Source: Spirochaetales bacterium (lineage in GTDB: Bacteria > Spirochaetota > Spirochaetia > Sphaerochaetales > Sphaerochaetaceae). Taken from it: a stretch of 36,547 bases of DNA. Position 1 is the stretch's first letter. Every line of letters begins with the position of its first letter. This document shows positions 1 through 7,448 of this stretch, in pieces. The stretch lies in assembly GCA_012728215.1 (NCBI GenBank), contig JAAYFO010000070.1, positions 1 through 36,547 on the forward strand, read 5' to 3'. The position numbers were made by a program, and so were the translations under genes. Below the pieces are notes generated by a model. That model was not told the DNA's origin. It saw only the letters and a list, made by a program, of their open reading frames with translations, and searched no databases.

Positions 1-5
1 GTGGG

Positions 6-34
6 TTGAAAAAAAGCATGGTTATCATTAGATT
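6..34 (+). promoter_or_regulatory. Promoter of rsmD, predicted leaderless
   Basis: TTGAAA at 6-11 and TAGATT at 29-34 are separated by 17 bases. The expected start point, seven bases after the last base of the -10, is position 41, the A of the rsmD ATG. No Shine-Dalgarno sequence precedes that ATG. Inferred from sequence only. Confidence 0.55.
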
Positions 35-40
35 ATTGCT

Positions 41-583
41 ATGCGAATAACCGGTGGAAAGTATAAGGGACGGAATGTGATCTGCCCGCCAGGTGTCATA
101 AGGCCTGCAATGGACATGATGAGGGAGTCATTGTTTGATATCCTTGGACCTTTGTATGGGCAAAGCTTTCTGGACCTTTTCACTGGGAGCGGGTGTGTCG
201 GCATAGAAGCCGCTTCCCGTGGTGCCGAGCCCGTGCACATTGTCGAACTGGATCGAGGAAAGCGTGCGACTATAGAGAAGAATATCAGTTTTGTGGAGTC
301 TGAAATAAGGCTTTTCATGAGCGATGTGTTTAGGTTTATCCCTACTGCAAAGATTCAATATGACATTGTATATGCAGATCCTCCATTTCCAATGGGAGGA
401 AAGCTAAGACTACTGACTGCGGTTGATCGGAAGGACATCGTAAAGCCAGGAGGTCAGTTCATAATTCATTATCCTTCAGAAGAACGTGAAGTATGGCCTG
501 ATGAGGTAGGAAGCTTTGTTTTCACTGATGAGCGTAAGTACGGAAGAAGCATGCTACGTTTCTATACCAAGAGAGAGAACTGA
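41..583 (+). CDS. rsmD: 16S rRNA (guanine966-N2)-methyltransferase RsmD
   Basis: This is a 180-aa SAM-dependent methyltransferase of the RsmD family, which methylates G966 of 16S rRNA in the assembled 30S particle. The N-terminus MRITGGKYKGR and the following RPAMDMMRESLF (residues 21-32) match the family opening. The SAM-binding motif I is DLFTGSGCVGIEAASRG (45-61), and the catalytic motif IV is DPPF (113-116). Its length is normal for the family. There is no ribosome-binding site before the ATG; a promoter ending six bases upstream suggests a leaderless message. The stop codon shares one base with the start of the thioesterase gene (TGATG), so the two are probably translated together, although no functional link is obvious. 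Confidence 0.93.
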   Translation: MRITGGKYKGRNVICPPGVIRPAMDMMRESLFDILGPLYGQSFLDLFTGSGCVGIEAASRGAEPVHIVELDRGKRATIEKNISFVESEIRLFMSDVFRFIPTAKIQYDIVYADPPFPMGGKLRLLTAVDRKDIVKPGGQFIIHYPSEEREVWPDEVGSFVFTDERKYGRSMLRFYTKREN

Positions 584-1401
584 TGACTATCGATGAGAAA
601 AATGTATTTCATGATACATATCTATGCACCAGCTTCAATGTGGACAAATACTACAATGCCTATCTCGAGTTCTTCTTTCAGCTTATTCAGGATGTGGCAG
701 GAAATCATTCATATCTTAGAAGCTGCTCAATTCCTCAGCTTCAGAAGGAAGGAAGAACCTGGGTCATCGTCAGAAGCGTTCTTGATATCTTCCGTTACCC
801 CAGTTGGCCAAGCTATGTGAAAGTTGAGACTTGGCCGATGCCTCCAAACAAATATAATGCACCGCGAGGAACTTATATTGATTCGGAACATGGAGAACGG
901 CTTGCCCAGTGCTTTTCAAACTGGTGCATTCTGGACCTTGAGCACAATCATAGACCTGTGAGGCCTGATTTTCTCTTTGACCGGCTTCCGGTAGTCAACA
1001 AGGATGCAGACCATCCAATGGAAAATCAAATTCCAAAAATTCCTTTTTTTGATGATGTTGAAGAAATGATGGTGCTGTCTGAATACAAGCCTCATCTTGT
1101 CAGCAGGGATGGTGATTATAATGGGCATATCAACAATATTGCCTATCTCAGATGGATTTTGGACAGCCTCCCTGAGGATTTTCTGGACAGCCATCTGGCT
1201 TGTCATGTCGATATCTCATGGCTGAAGGAGACTCATCTGGAAGATCAGATTACACTTCGTTCGGGCTCCTCTGATAAAAATGCCTTTTCCAGTGACGATG
1301 CTCTGATTCATTCTCAGATTCTCAGGTCTGAGGAAGATCGACAGGTTCCAGTCTGTGAAGCGACAATAAGATGGAAGAGGCGTGAAGCTCTTGGTATTTG
1401 A
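583..1401 (+). CDS. Acyl-ACP thioesterase (FatA/FatB type)
   Basis: This 272-aa cytoplasmic protein resembles bacterial acyl-ACP thioesterases, which hydrolyse acyl-acyl carrier protein to free fatty acid. The family has two hotdog domains. The first spans roughly residues 8-140. The second starts near residue 165 and carries DYNGHINNIAYLRW (178-191), corresponding to the family's conserved Asp-x-Asn-x-His catalytic segment: D178, N180 and H182 are present. The start overlaps the rsmD stop by one base, with a GAGAGA stretch just upstream as ribosome-binding site, so it should be co-transcribed with rsmD. It converges on the molybdenum-hydroxylase-like operon with only 31 bases between stops and no clear terminator. 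Substrate chain length cannot be read from the sequence. Confidence 0.85.
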   Translation: MTIDEKNVFHDTYLCTSFNVDKYYNAYLEFFFQLIQDVAGNHSYLRSCSIPQLQKEGRTWVIVRSVLDIFRYPSWPSYVKVETWPMPPNKYNAPRGTYIDSEHGERLAQCFSNWCILDLEHNHRPVRPDFLFDRLPVVNKDADHPMENQIPKIPFFDDVEEMMVLSEYKPHLVSRDGDYNGHINNIAYLRWILDSLPEDFLDSHLACHVDISWLKETHLEDQITLRSGSSDKNAFSSDDALIHSQILRSEEDRQVPVCEATIRWKRREALGI

Positions 1402-1432
1402 TAAGAACTTCATCTCTCACATTCTAAGGGTC

Positions 1433-2317
1433 TCAGCTTCGTGCAATGACTTTTGCGTTGAGATCGTAAAGATAGGATTCGAACATTCGTGATGCCTGTT
1501 CCACCTGAATTGGACGCAATGCCGGGTGTTCCATCCTTATCTCATTGACCAAAGCCTCGGTAAGCCTAATGATTCTCACTGGATTCATTGGAAGCACCAC
1601 GCCAGTGAGACTGGACTGGACTGCTTCCGACAGATGAAGTCCTATTGAAGGAAAATTAAAGCAGGCACGGGTCTCGGTTATGGAATTCTGAAGCAGTCTG
1701 CTTCGCATGGCGAATACCACGGAATAATCACTTTGAGTCATCGGTGATCCTGTTTCCTTGAAATAGAAGATTGAGTCCTTGTCTGCGTTTATATGCAGCC
1801 TGGTTATCAATGTGGATGGAGAAAGCACCAAAGAACCTGACTTGTCAAACATATTGTCAAGCTGTATCCATTTTGTAAGAGGCTTTTTTCCAACGATCCG
1901 ACATTCGATGTTTGCATCCAAAGTCATCATTATTGTCGTGAATGAGGTCTTTATCTTCTGAGTGCAGAGTGCTCCTCCGATTGTCGCCATCCGCCTGATC
2001 AATTGCGTGCTAGTAGCGTTCAGAGCGTTGCAGATATCCTTTGAAAAGAAGTTTCTGGCAATGGCAGTGACAGTCTGAATACTGGCCATTGAGCCGAATT
2101 CCACCGATGTGTCATTCCGAGTTATTCTTTTCAGTTCATCCATCTTGCCCAGTGATATGATGTTTATCGGGTTCTTGGAGGGGTAATTGACTTCCTTCGC
2201 CATAAGGTAAGTGCCTCCTGCCCAGAATAAAGCCTGAGGATGCTTCTGCTTGTAGTTTACGAGTTCTCCCATGCTTTCAGGAGAAAAGACAGTTGATGAC
2301 CTAAGATCTTCGTACAT
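1433..2317 (-). CDS. FAD-binding subunit of a molybdenum-hydroxylase-like complex
   Basis: This 294-aa protein resembles the FAD subunit (XdhB/CoxM type) of xanthine dehydrogenase-family enzymes, which passes electrons from the Fe-S subunit to NAD or another acceptor. FWAGGTYLMAKE, near residues 31-42, corresponds to the family's AGGTDL segment in the FAD-binding fold. RRMATIGGALCTQ, near 128-140, corresponds to the second FAD-contact motif (usually ATIGGNL). I chose the ATG at 2317 because an AGGAGG lies seven bases upstream; an in-frame upstream start would add 12 residues but lies deeper in the previous gene. It overlaps the end of the Fe-S subunit gene by 17 bases, implying translational coupling. 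It is the last gene of the operon. The substrate is unknown. Confidence 0.8.
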   Translation of the reverse strand: MYEDLRSSTVFSPESMGELVNYKQKHPQALFWAGGTYLMAKEVNYPSKNPINIISLGKMDELKRITRNDTSVEFGSMASIQTVTAIARNFFSKDICNALNATSTQLIRRMATIGGALCTQKIKTSFTTIMMTLDANIECRIVGKKPLTKWIQLDNMFDKSGSLVLSPSTLITRLHINADKDSIFYFKETGSPMTQSDYSVVFAMRSRLLQNSITETRACFNFPSIGLHLSEAVQSSLTGVVLPMNPVRIIRLTEALVNEIRMEHPALRPIQVEQASRMFESYLYDLNAKVIARS

Positions 2318-2858
2318 TTCTTTTCCTCCTGTAGTCAATGCATGTTGTGACAATCTTGACCAGTTCGCTGGACTGTGTGCAAGTGCAGGAGTTCAGACCA
2401 AGTTCTCTTATTATCAGCTTTTCTTCTTCGGTGCGGATGCCTTCCATATCACTTTCCCTGCGGACGCGGTTGAATTCCATTGGATTCGACAGTGTTGACT
2501 GGCTTCGCTCCAAGGTCTGGATCACTGATTCGATGATCAATGTCTTTGATGCATAGCATTGCCTGCATGGGGTGCATCCGATTTCCTTATATGCTCTGTC
2601 GATGTCTCTGTAGGCACGGGTTTTCTTGAAACTTTCAAAAGTCTGTATGACAGCACCTTGGAGCTTGAATGCAGGCACAAGGCAAGAAAGAACCGCCTGC
2701 CCATCCATAAGGACAACGCAGTTTCCACAATATGCACCCTTGCATAGCGACATCATTGATTCGACTTCCAGATCCTCAATCAGAATCTGCAGAAGTGGCT
2801 TGTCCGAGTTTGTGGAGAATGAATAGTTCTTTCCGTCTATGTTGCAATCAATATTCAT
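2301..2858 (-). CDS. [2Fe-2S] subunit of a molybdenum-hydroxylase-like complex
   Basis: This 185-aa protein matches the two-cluster iron-sulfur subunit (CoxS/XdhC type) of xanthine dehydrogenase-family enzymes. The plant-ferredoxin-type cluster ligands are C39, C44, C47 and C59, in the usual C-x4-C-x2-C-x11-C spacing. The second, helical domain shows C98-x2-C101 and then C158-x-C160. In typical members those two pairs are about 31 residues apart; here 56 residues separate them, an insertion of about 25 mostly charged residues (about 118-146). C95 lies close by. The usual GFC-TPGM and RCTGY wording is replaced by PCRQCYA and SCTCTQ. It lies between the FAD gene and the large subunit gene in a compact operon. 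Confidence 0.82.
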   Translation of the reverse strand: MNIDCNIDGKNYSFSTNSDKPLLQILIEDLEVESMMSLCKGAYCGNCVVLMDGQAVLSCLVPAFKLQGAVIQTFESFKKTRAYRDIDRAYKEIGCTPCRQCYASKTLIIESVIQTLERSQSTLSNPMEFNRVRRESDMEGIRTEEEKLIIRELGLNSCTCTQSSELVKIVTTCIDYRRKRNVRRS

Positions 2859-2873
2859 TTAATTTCCTGTTTT

Positions 2874-4814
2874 CTATTTCTGTAATTCAATCACTTCAAG
2901 CAGGTATTCGCTGCTGACTGGAAGTCTGATCTGCTCGACGTTTATAGCTTGACTGAGAGCGGATGTGAATGCAGCCTTGAGAGCTCCTTTGAGAGCTTGG
3001 TTGACAGATGATGCTTTCCCTTCCTTCTGGGCATGGAAGACAATGATGTTCTCCATTTCGGGATCCGGCTTTCCTCCCATTTCAGTGATGGTCGATTCTA
3101 TCACCCGTCTGATCTTGGCCTCCAGAATCGACTGGTTGTAGACTCGTTCAAAGTTGGCGTTGACCCAGCATTTGCGAACGACTGGGATGATCATGACAGG
3201 ATCGATTTCCAGTTCCATTACCACAGCAACCCAGACATGACTGTCGAACAGCGGAAGTCCTGAGCTGGCGGCTATTGATGGCTTGGCAACCAAAGGGAGC
3301 GGTTCCTTGAATCTTCTGGCATTGATGCTTTCGCATGCATCTAGAATCATTTCAGTGATGTTTCCTATGTTTCGGGAGAGCACATCTGGTCCTGAGTTCA
3401 CCAGGTCGGCGGAAAGAGGACTTTCAAACACTATATCTTCTTCGGAAATCTTCATCTTCTTTGCGATGATGTCGCTCCATATGTCATTGACATAGCTTTT
3501 CTGAGGAAAGCTTGTGTTGACAATCAGCTTGCCGTTGGAGTCCAGTGTTACCTTCACTGAATAATGGGAAAGGTCTTTGAAAGCTCTGGAAAAGCCATTT
3601 ATTCCAGGAGCGCATGCCAGTCCTATTCCACGGGCATAGTTCAGAAGAGAGTTCAGCTTGTTCTTTTTGCTCCGCTGTTGCTGAAATGCAAAGTACTTTC
3701 TCTGAAATCCTGAAGCTTCAGTGACTTCGCGAATGGATTGCTTCAGAAATTCATTGTCGTCAGTTGCAATCCTTTTTGAATATTCCTGGTTTTCTCCAAT
3801 GTGCTGAAGTCTCCATATAACCGGTGATGATCCGATTTCATTTGCTATCTTGGAAATCTGTGCTTCTGCAGAGCAAAGACAGTCAGGAAAACCGAGTGTT
3901 CCGTAGAAGGATGTTGGTACCTTGTTAGTGGCAATCAGGCTGACTTGAAGGCTGAGGTTCGGCACTGGATAGATTGGAATCAGCCCACATTGGAGATGGG
4001 ATGCTATTTCATCTCCAAAGAAGGGATAAGCTCCCAGTTCAGCACTGGCAAGAACCTTTTCGGCAACAATATTCCCTTCTTCATCAATTGCGGAGGTCCT
4101 GCTTATCAGCAGTTCAGGTCGGAATACAGGCAGTGCAGTGGTGATTTCCGCTGGGCAGTTGCCTTTCTTGGCTGCCATTGCAGCTATTACAGCCAGCATT
4201 GTCGGGTTCAGCAGATACTCATCCTTTGGAGAGTAATAGTTCTTCACATTGATTCTGACTTTTTCAGGTGCGATTCCCATTACCCTGGCGACAGCATTCT
4301 TTACATGAAATGGCCACTGTGTGGGGCACTCGATTGCGATAATCTCTCCAAGCAGATAGGCTTTCACCCGTAGAAGGAAGTGCGGATCGGTGCTCTGCTG
4401 TCCGAAATAATATATTCCGCTTACTTTTTTAAACTTGTCATCTTCCAGATACTTATCTGCTTCGCCCCAGCTTGTGTTATAGGCAGGAAGCTCTCTTGTG
4501 ACAGGTTCCTTCTGTTCGTATTCAATCTTCACGTCCTGAGCAAGAAGCTTTGCAGTTTCAGGATCGTAGCTGAATATCGCCATGATAGGCTGGCCTATGT
4601 ATTCCACTTCATCGGATACGAGGATTGGCTGCTTTTCTCCAACTACTGCAATCCAGTTGGAATCTTTGAAATCACTCCCATAAACCAGAATGACTTCCTC
4701 ATCGGTCTCTGGAACCTGGATGCTCTTGATGATGGCATGATCCACTGTGCTTCTGATGATTACGCCATTGAGCTTGTCTTGTCTGGGTTTGATTATGAAT
4801 TTGGATTCATCCAT
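2874..4814 (-). CDS. Molybdopterin-binding large subunit, divergent xanthine dehydrogenase-like
   Basis: This 646-aa protein resembles the molybdopterin-binding subunit of xanthine dehydrogenase/aldehyde oxidase enzymes. YIGQPIMAIFSYDPETAKLL, near residues 92-111, matches the GQPVA..A...A..A region of the N-terminal a/b hammerhead domain. The rest is clearly divergent. It is more than 100 residues shorter than usual family members, and I cannot find the glycine-rich GGGFGGK motif; YYSPKDEYLL stands in its place near 192-201. I also cannot find the C-terminal G-x-GE motif that carries the catalytic glutamate. It may therefore act on an unusual substrate or be non-catalytic. It is the first gene of its operon, has no Shine-Dalgarno site, and has a promoter placed for leaderless transcription. 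Confidence 0.72.
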   Translation of the reverse strand: MDESKFIIKPRQDKLNGVIIRSTVDHAIIKSIQVPETDEEVILVYGSDFKDSNWIAVVGEKQPILVSDEVEYIGQPIMAIFSYDPETAKLLAQDVKIEYEQKEPVTRELPAYNTSWGEADKYLEDDKFKKVSGIYYFGQQSTDPHFLLRVKAYLLGEIIAIECPTQWPFHVKNAVARVMGIAPEKVRINVKNYYSPKDEYLLNPTMLAVIAAMAAKKGNCPAEITTALPVFRPELLISRTSAIDEEGNIVAEKVLASAELGAYPFFGDEIASHLQCGLIPIYPVPNLSLQVSLIATNKVPTSFYGTLGFPDCLCSAEAQISKIANEIGSSPVIWRLQHIGENQEYSKRIATDDNEFLKQSIREVTEASGFQRKYFAFQQQRSKKNKLNSLLNYARGIGLACAPGINGFSRAFKDLSHYSVKVTLDSNGKLIVNTSFPQKSYVNDIWSDIIAKKMKISEEDIVFESPLSADLVNSGPDVLSRNIGNITEMILDACESINARRFKEPLPLVAKPSIAASSGLPLFDSHVWVAVVMELEIDPVMIIPVVRKCWVNANFERVYNQSILEAKIRRVIESTITEMGGKPDPEMENIIVFHAQKEGKASSVNQALKGALKAAFTSALSQAINVEQIRLPVSSEYLLEVIELQK

Positions 4815-4820
4815 GACAAG

Positions 4821-4849
4821 AGAATATCATCATTTTCTTCTCTCTTCAA
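4821..4849 (-). promoter_or_regulatory. Promoter of the xdh-like operon, predicted leaderless
   Basis: On the minus strand TTGAAG (4849-4844) and TATTCT (4826-4821) are 17 bases apart. Counting seven bases from the -10 places the start point at 4814, the first base of the ATG. It lies back to back with the ligA promoter in a 100-bp divergent gap. Confidence 0.5.
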
Positions 4850-4879
4850 TGAAAAACATGGAAAGACGATTTGAAACAA

Positions 4880-4908
4880 TGGAAAAGCGATTTAGTTAGG
4901 GATAGAAT
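4880..4908 (+). promoter_or_regulatory. Promoter of ligA, predicted leaderless
   Basis: TGGAAA (4880-4885) and TAGAAT (4903-4908) are 17 bases apart. The predicted start point is 4915, the A of the ligA ATG. The -35 is a modest match; the -10 is good. No ribosome-binding site is visible. Confidence 0.42.
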
Positions 4909-4914
4909 GAAGAC

Positions 4915-7044
4915 ATGGATACACCAATATCAAAACATATCGAAGAGCTCAGATCAGAACTCCAGAAATATCAGAAGGCATACTATGTAAAAAGCCGTCC
5001 TCTTGTCAGTGATATGGAGTATGACAGGCTGTTTGATGAGCTTGTGAATCTTGAGCATGAACACCCTGAATTTGCTGATCCCAATTCACCTACCACTCGG
5101 GTAGGCAGTGATCTGTCCAGTGATTTCCCAGAGTTTCATCATACCGTACCTGTTTTGAGCCTTGATAAGGCTTACTATAGCGAAGCGGTTCTATCATGGA
5201 TTGAAAAAAGCGAGGAGCGTGGCAAGAGGGAGTTGTCATTCGTCATAGAAGAGAAGATCGATGGAATCTCGATGGTTCTCTACTATGAAAAAGGGCAGCT
5301 TGTCCGTGCCGTGACCCGTGGGAACGGATTTGTCGGCAATGAAGTCACTGCGAATATCCGTACTCTTCATTCGGTGCCTCTTGTTCTTGCCGAACCAGTG
5401 GATATTGTGGTTCGTGGTGAGGTATATCTTGGCAAGGCTGAATTCCTTGAGATAAACAAGACACTGGAAGAGCCATATGCCAATCCGAGGAATCTGGCGG
5501 CAGGAACTGTCCGAAGACAGAAAAGCAGTGAAGCGGCGCAAGTTCCTCTGAATATATTCTGTTATGAAGGTTTCTGCAATGATGTCCACTTTGAAGATCA
5601 TATTCAGATTCTCAGCTACCTTAAGCATCTAGGACTGCGGACTGATCCCAACATAGGTTATTTCTGCAAGACAAGGGAGGAAGCTGTGTCCAAGCTTGAG
5701 AAAGCTGGATTGGATTTGATTCCCGGGGCGTTTGAGGATATTCCGGATTATATTGCCAGAAAGACCAAGGAACGGAGTTCGCTGTCATATGAAATCGATG
5801 GATTGGTCTGCAAGGTCAATGAAATAGCAGTGCGAAACGAATTCGGATACACAGGCCATCATCCACGTTGGGCAATTGCCTATAAGTTTGATCCACCACA
5901 GGCAGAGACTACAGTTCTTGGAATTGATGTTCAGGTTGGACGTACAGGAAGAGTCACTCCAGTGGCCCGTGTAAAGCCTGTTGCCCTGGGCGGTAGCACC
6001 ATAGCCAACATCACTCTCCATAACCAGGATTACATCGATCAGCTGGAACTGGCGATTGGAGATGTTGTTTCAATAAGCAAGCGTGGCGATGTGATTCCTG
6101 CAGTGGAAACGGTGATTGAGAAAAACGATTCAGGCAATACCACATGGCAGATGCCCTCGGTCTGTCCGTCATGCGGAACTGCCTTGGCCAAGATTGGAGC
6201 TCATCATTTCTGCCCAAACTACGATTGTCCAATGCAGGCAAAGGGGCGTATTGCATTTTTTGTCGGCAAGGGGCAGATGGATATCGAAGGATTCGGTCCT
6301 GAGACAGTGGCTTTTCTCTATGACAATGGCCATGTGAAGTCAATCGAGGACCTGTTCGACTTCGATTATTCGATTCTCAATGGTCTTCGTGGGTTTGCAG
6401 ATAAGAAAGTGGCAATCCTTAAAGATGGAATTGCCAATACCAGAAACACTCCATTTAGAAATGTTCTTACTGCCCTTGGGATTCCTGAATTCGGGCGCAA
6501 GGCGGTAGACAGCCTTTGCGACAATGGATTGGATACAATGCAGAAGATTCTGAATGTGGTGGATGAAAATGACAAAGAGACATTGATGAAAATCGACCAG
6601 ATAGGAGAGAAGACAGCGGAACTTCTGATTGATGGCTTCAAATCTCAACATATTCGTGATTTGATATGCAAACTTGAAGAAAAAGGTCTTCGTTTTGAGG
6701 ATGAGAAAAAAAGTGAGTTGTCTGCTCAGATTTTTGCAGGGCAGACATGGTGCATAACTGGATCATTTGATTCCTTTGCTTCCAGAGATTTGATTTCAAA
6801 GGTCATAAATGATCGTGGAGGCAAGACCGTATTTGCAGTATCATCAAAGACCTCGGTTCTTCTTGCCGGAAGTAATGCCGGAAGCAAGCTGGCCAAGGCC
6901 AAGGAGCTGGGAATACGGATTATGGAAGAAGCGGAGTTTCTCAAGCTTACCAAGGATGAGGATATAGCGACCGAGACCGTGCCTGAAGAAAAAGATTCCA
7001 AATCTGATGAATCCATTCAGCCGTCCTTGTTTGAGGAGGATTGA
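4915..7044 (+). CDS. ligA: NAD-dependent DNA ligase LigA
   Basis: This 709-aa enzyme seals single-strand nicks in DNA using NAD+ in replication and repair. The order of domains is classical: N-terminal Ia domain; adenylation domain with the KIDG motif, whose K114 is the AMP-accepting lysine; OB fold; a four-cysteine zinc site (C417, C420, C433, C438); helix-hairpin-helix repeats (about 455-610); and a C-terminal BRCT domain (about 617-690). A short acidic, serine-rich tail follows BRCT and ends in QPSLFEED, which resembles beta-clamp-binding peptides (QxxLF); that role is an inference. Start ATG 4915 fits the family N-terminus. It is followed two bases later by the ModE-like gene, so ligA, that regulator and pfk form one operon. 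Confidence 0.97.
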   Translation: MDTPISKHIEELRSELQKYQKAYYVKSRPLVSDMEYDRLFDELVNLEHEHPEFADPNSPTTRVGSDLSSDFPEFHHTVPVLSLDKAYYSEAVLSWIEKSEERGKRELSFVIEEKIDGISMVLYYEKGQLVRAVTRGNGFVGNEVTANIRTLHSVPLVLAEPVDIVVRGEVYLGKAEFLEINKTLEEPYANPRNLAAGTVRRQKSSEAAQVPLNIFCYEGFCNDVHFEDHIQILSYLKHLGLRTDPNIGYFCKTREEAVSKLEKAGLDLIPGAFEDIPDYIARKTKERSSLSYEIDGLVCKVNEIAVRNEFGYTGHHPRWAIAYKFDPPQAETTVLGIDVQVGRTGRVTPVARVKPVALGGSTIANITLHNQDYIDQLELAIGDVVSISKRGDVIPAVETVIEKNDSGNTTWQMPSVCPSCGTALAKIGAHHFCPNYDCPMQAKGRIAFFVGKGQMDIEGFGPETVAFLYDNGHVKSIEDLFDFDYSILNGLRGFADKKVAILKDGIANTRNTPFRNVLTALGIPEFGRKAVDSLCDNGLDTMQKILNVVDENDKETLMKIDQIGEKTAELLIDGFKSQHIRDLICKLEEKGLRFEDEKKSELSAQIFAGQTWCITGSFDSFASRDLISKVINDRGGKTVFAVSSKTSVLLAGSNAGSKLAKAKELGIRIMEEAEFLKLTKDEDIATETVPEEKDSKSDESIQPSLFEED

Positions 7045-7046
7045 CG

Positions 7047-7448
7047 ATGGAGATGAAGAACAGGATATACCTTCTGGACGGGGGAAGGAAGTTCATGGGA
7101 GTCGGGGTTTTCTGGCTTCTGAAGGAAATTGGGAAATGTGGTTCACTTAGACAGGCTGCGTTGAGTCTGGATATCTCGTATTCGAAGGCTTTCAGAATGA
7201 TCTTTGATCTTGAGAATGCCTTGGGAATGAAGGTCGTCGATCGTCATCGGGGAGGAATGTCCAGGGATGGTGCGGTTTTGACTGAGTTCGGAGAAAAGTT
7301 TATATTACTATATGAGGACTTCCAGAACAGATCTTCGGACTTGGTGACGGAGGTTTTCATGGAATTTTCCAAAGGCCTTGATAATCTCAAGAGCATCTGC
7401 GGGGTGAAACTGGACAGGGAGGTTTCGGATGAAGGAAAAAAAGTTTGA
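7047..7448 (+). CDS. ModE-type winged-helix regulator without a molybdate-binding domain
   Basis: This 133-aa protein consists almost entirely of a LysR-like winged helix of the ModE N-terminal type. GSLRQAALSLDISYSKAFRM, beginning near residue 35, is the helix-turn-helix. It is followed by the family's GG...GA.LTEFGEKF segment near residues 70-87 and a helical tail. ModE proteins of Escherichia coli carry two C-terminal molybdate-binding (Mop/TOBE) domains; none is present here. The ATG at 7047 is preferred because GAGGAGG (7033-7039) sits seven bases upstream; a TTG at 7041 is the other option. It lies between ligA and pfk and overlaps the pfk start by 20 bases. A molybdenum-hydroxylase-like operon lies about 2.2 kb away, making it a plausible but unproven target. 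Confidence 0.8.
   Translation: MEMKNRIYLLDGGRKFMGVGVFWLLKEIGKCGSLRQAALSLDISYSKAFRMIFDLENALGMKVVDRHRGGMSRDGAVLTEFGEKFILLYEDFQNRSSDLVTEVFMEFSKGLDNLKSICGVKLDREVSDEGKKV

Noticed and set aside
2338-4874. Several plus-strand ORFs of 70-165 codons opposite the xdh-like operon
   Set aside because: They mirror the codon pattern of the minus-strand genes, have no ribosome-binding sites and encode no recognisable protein.
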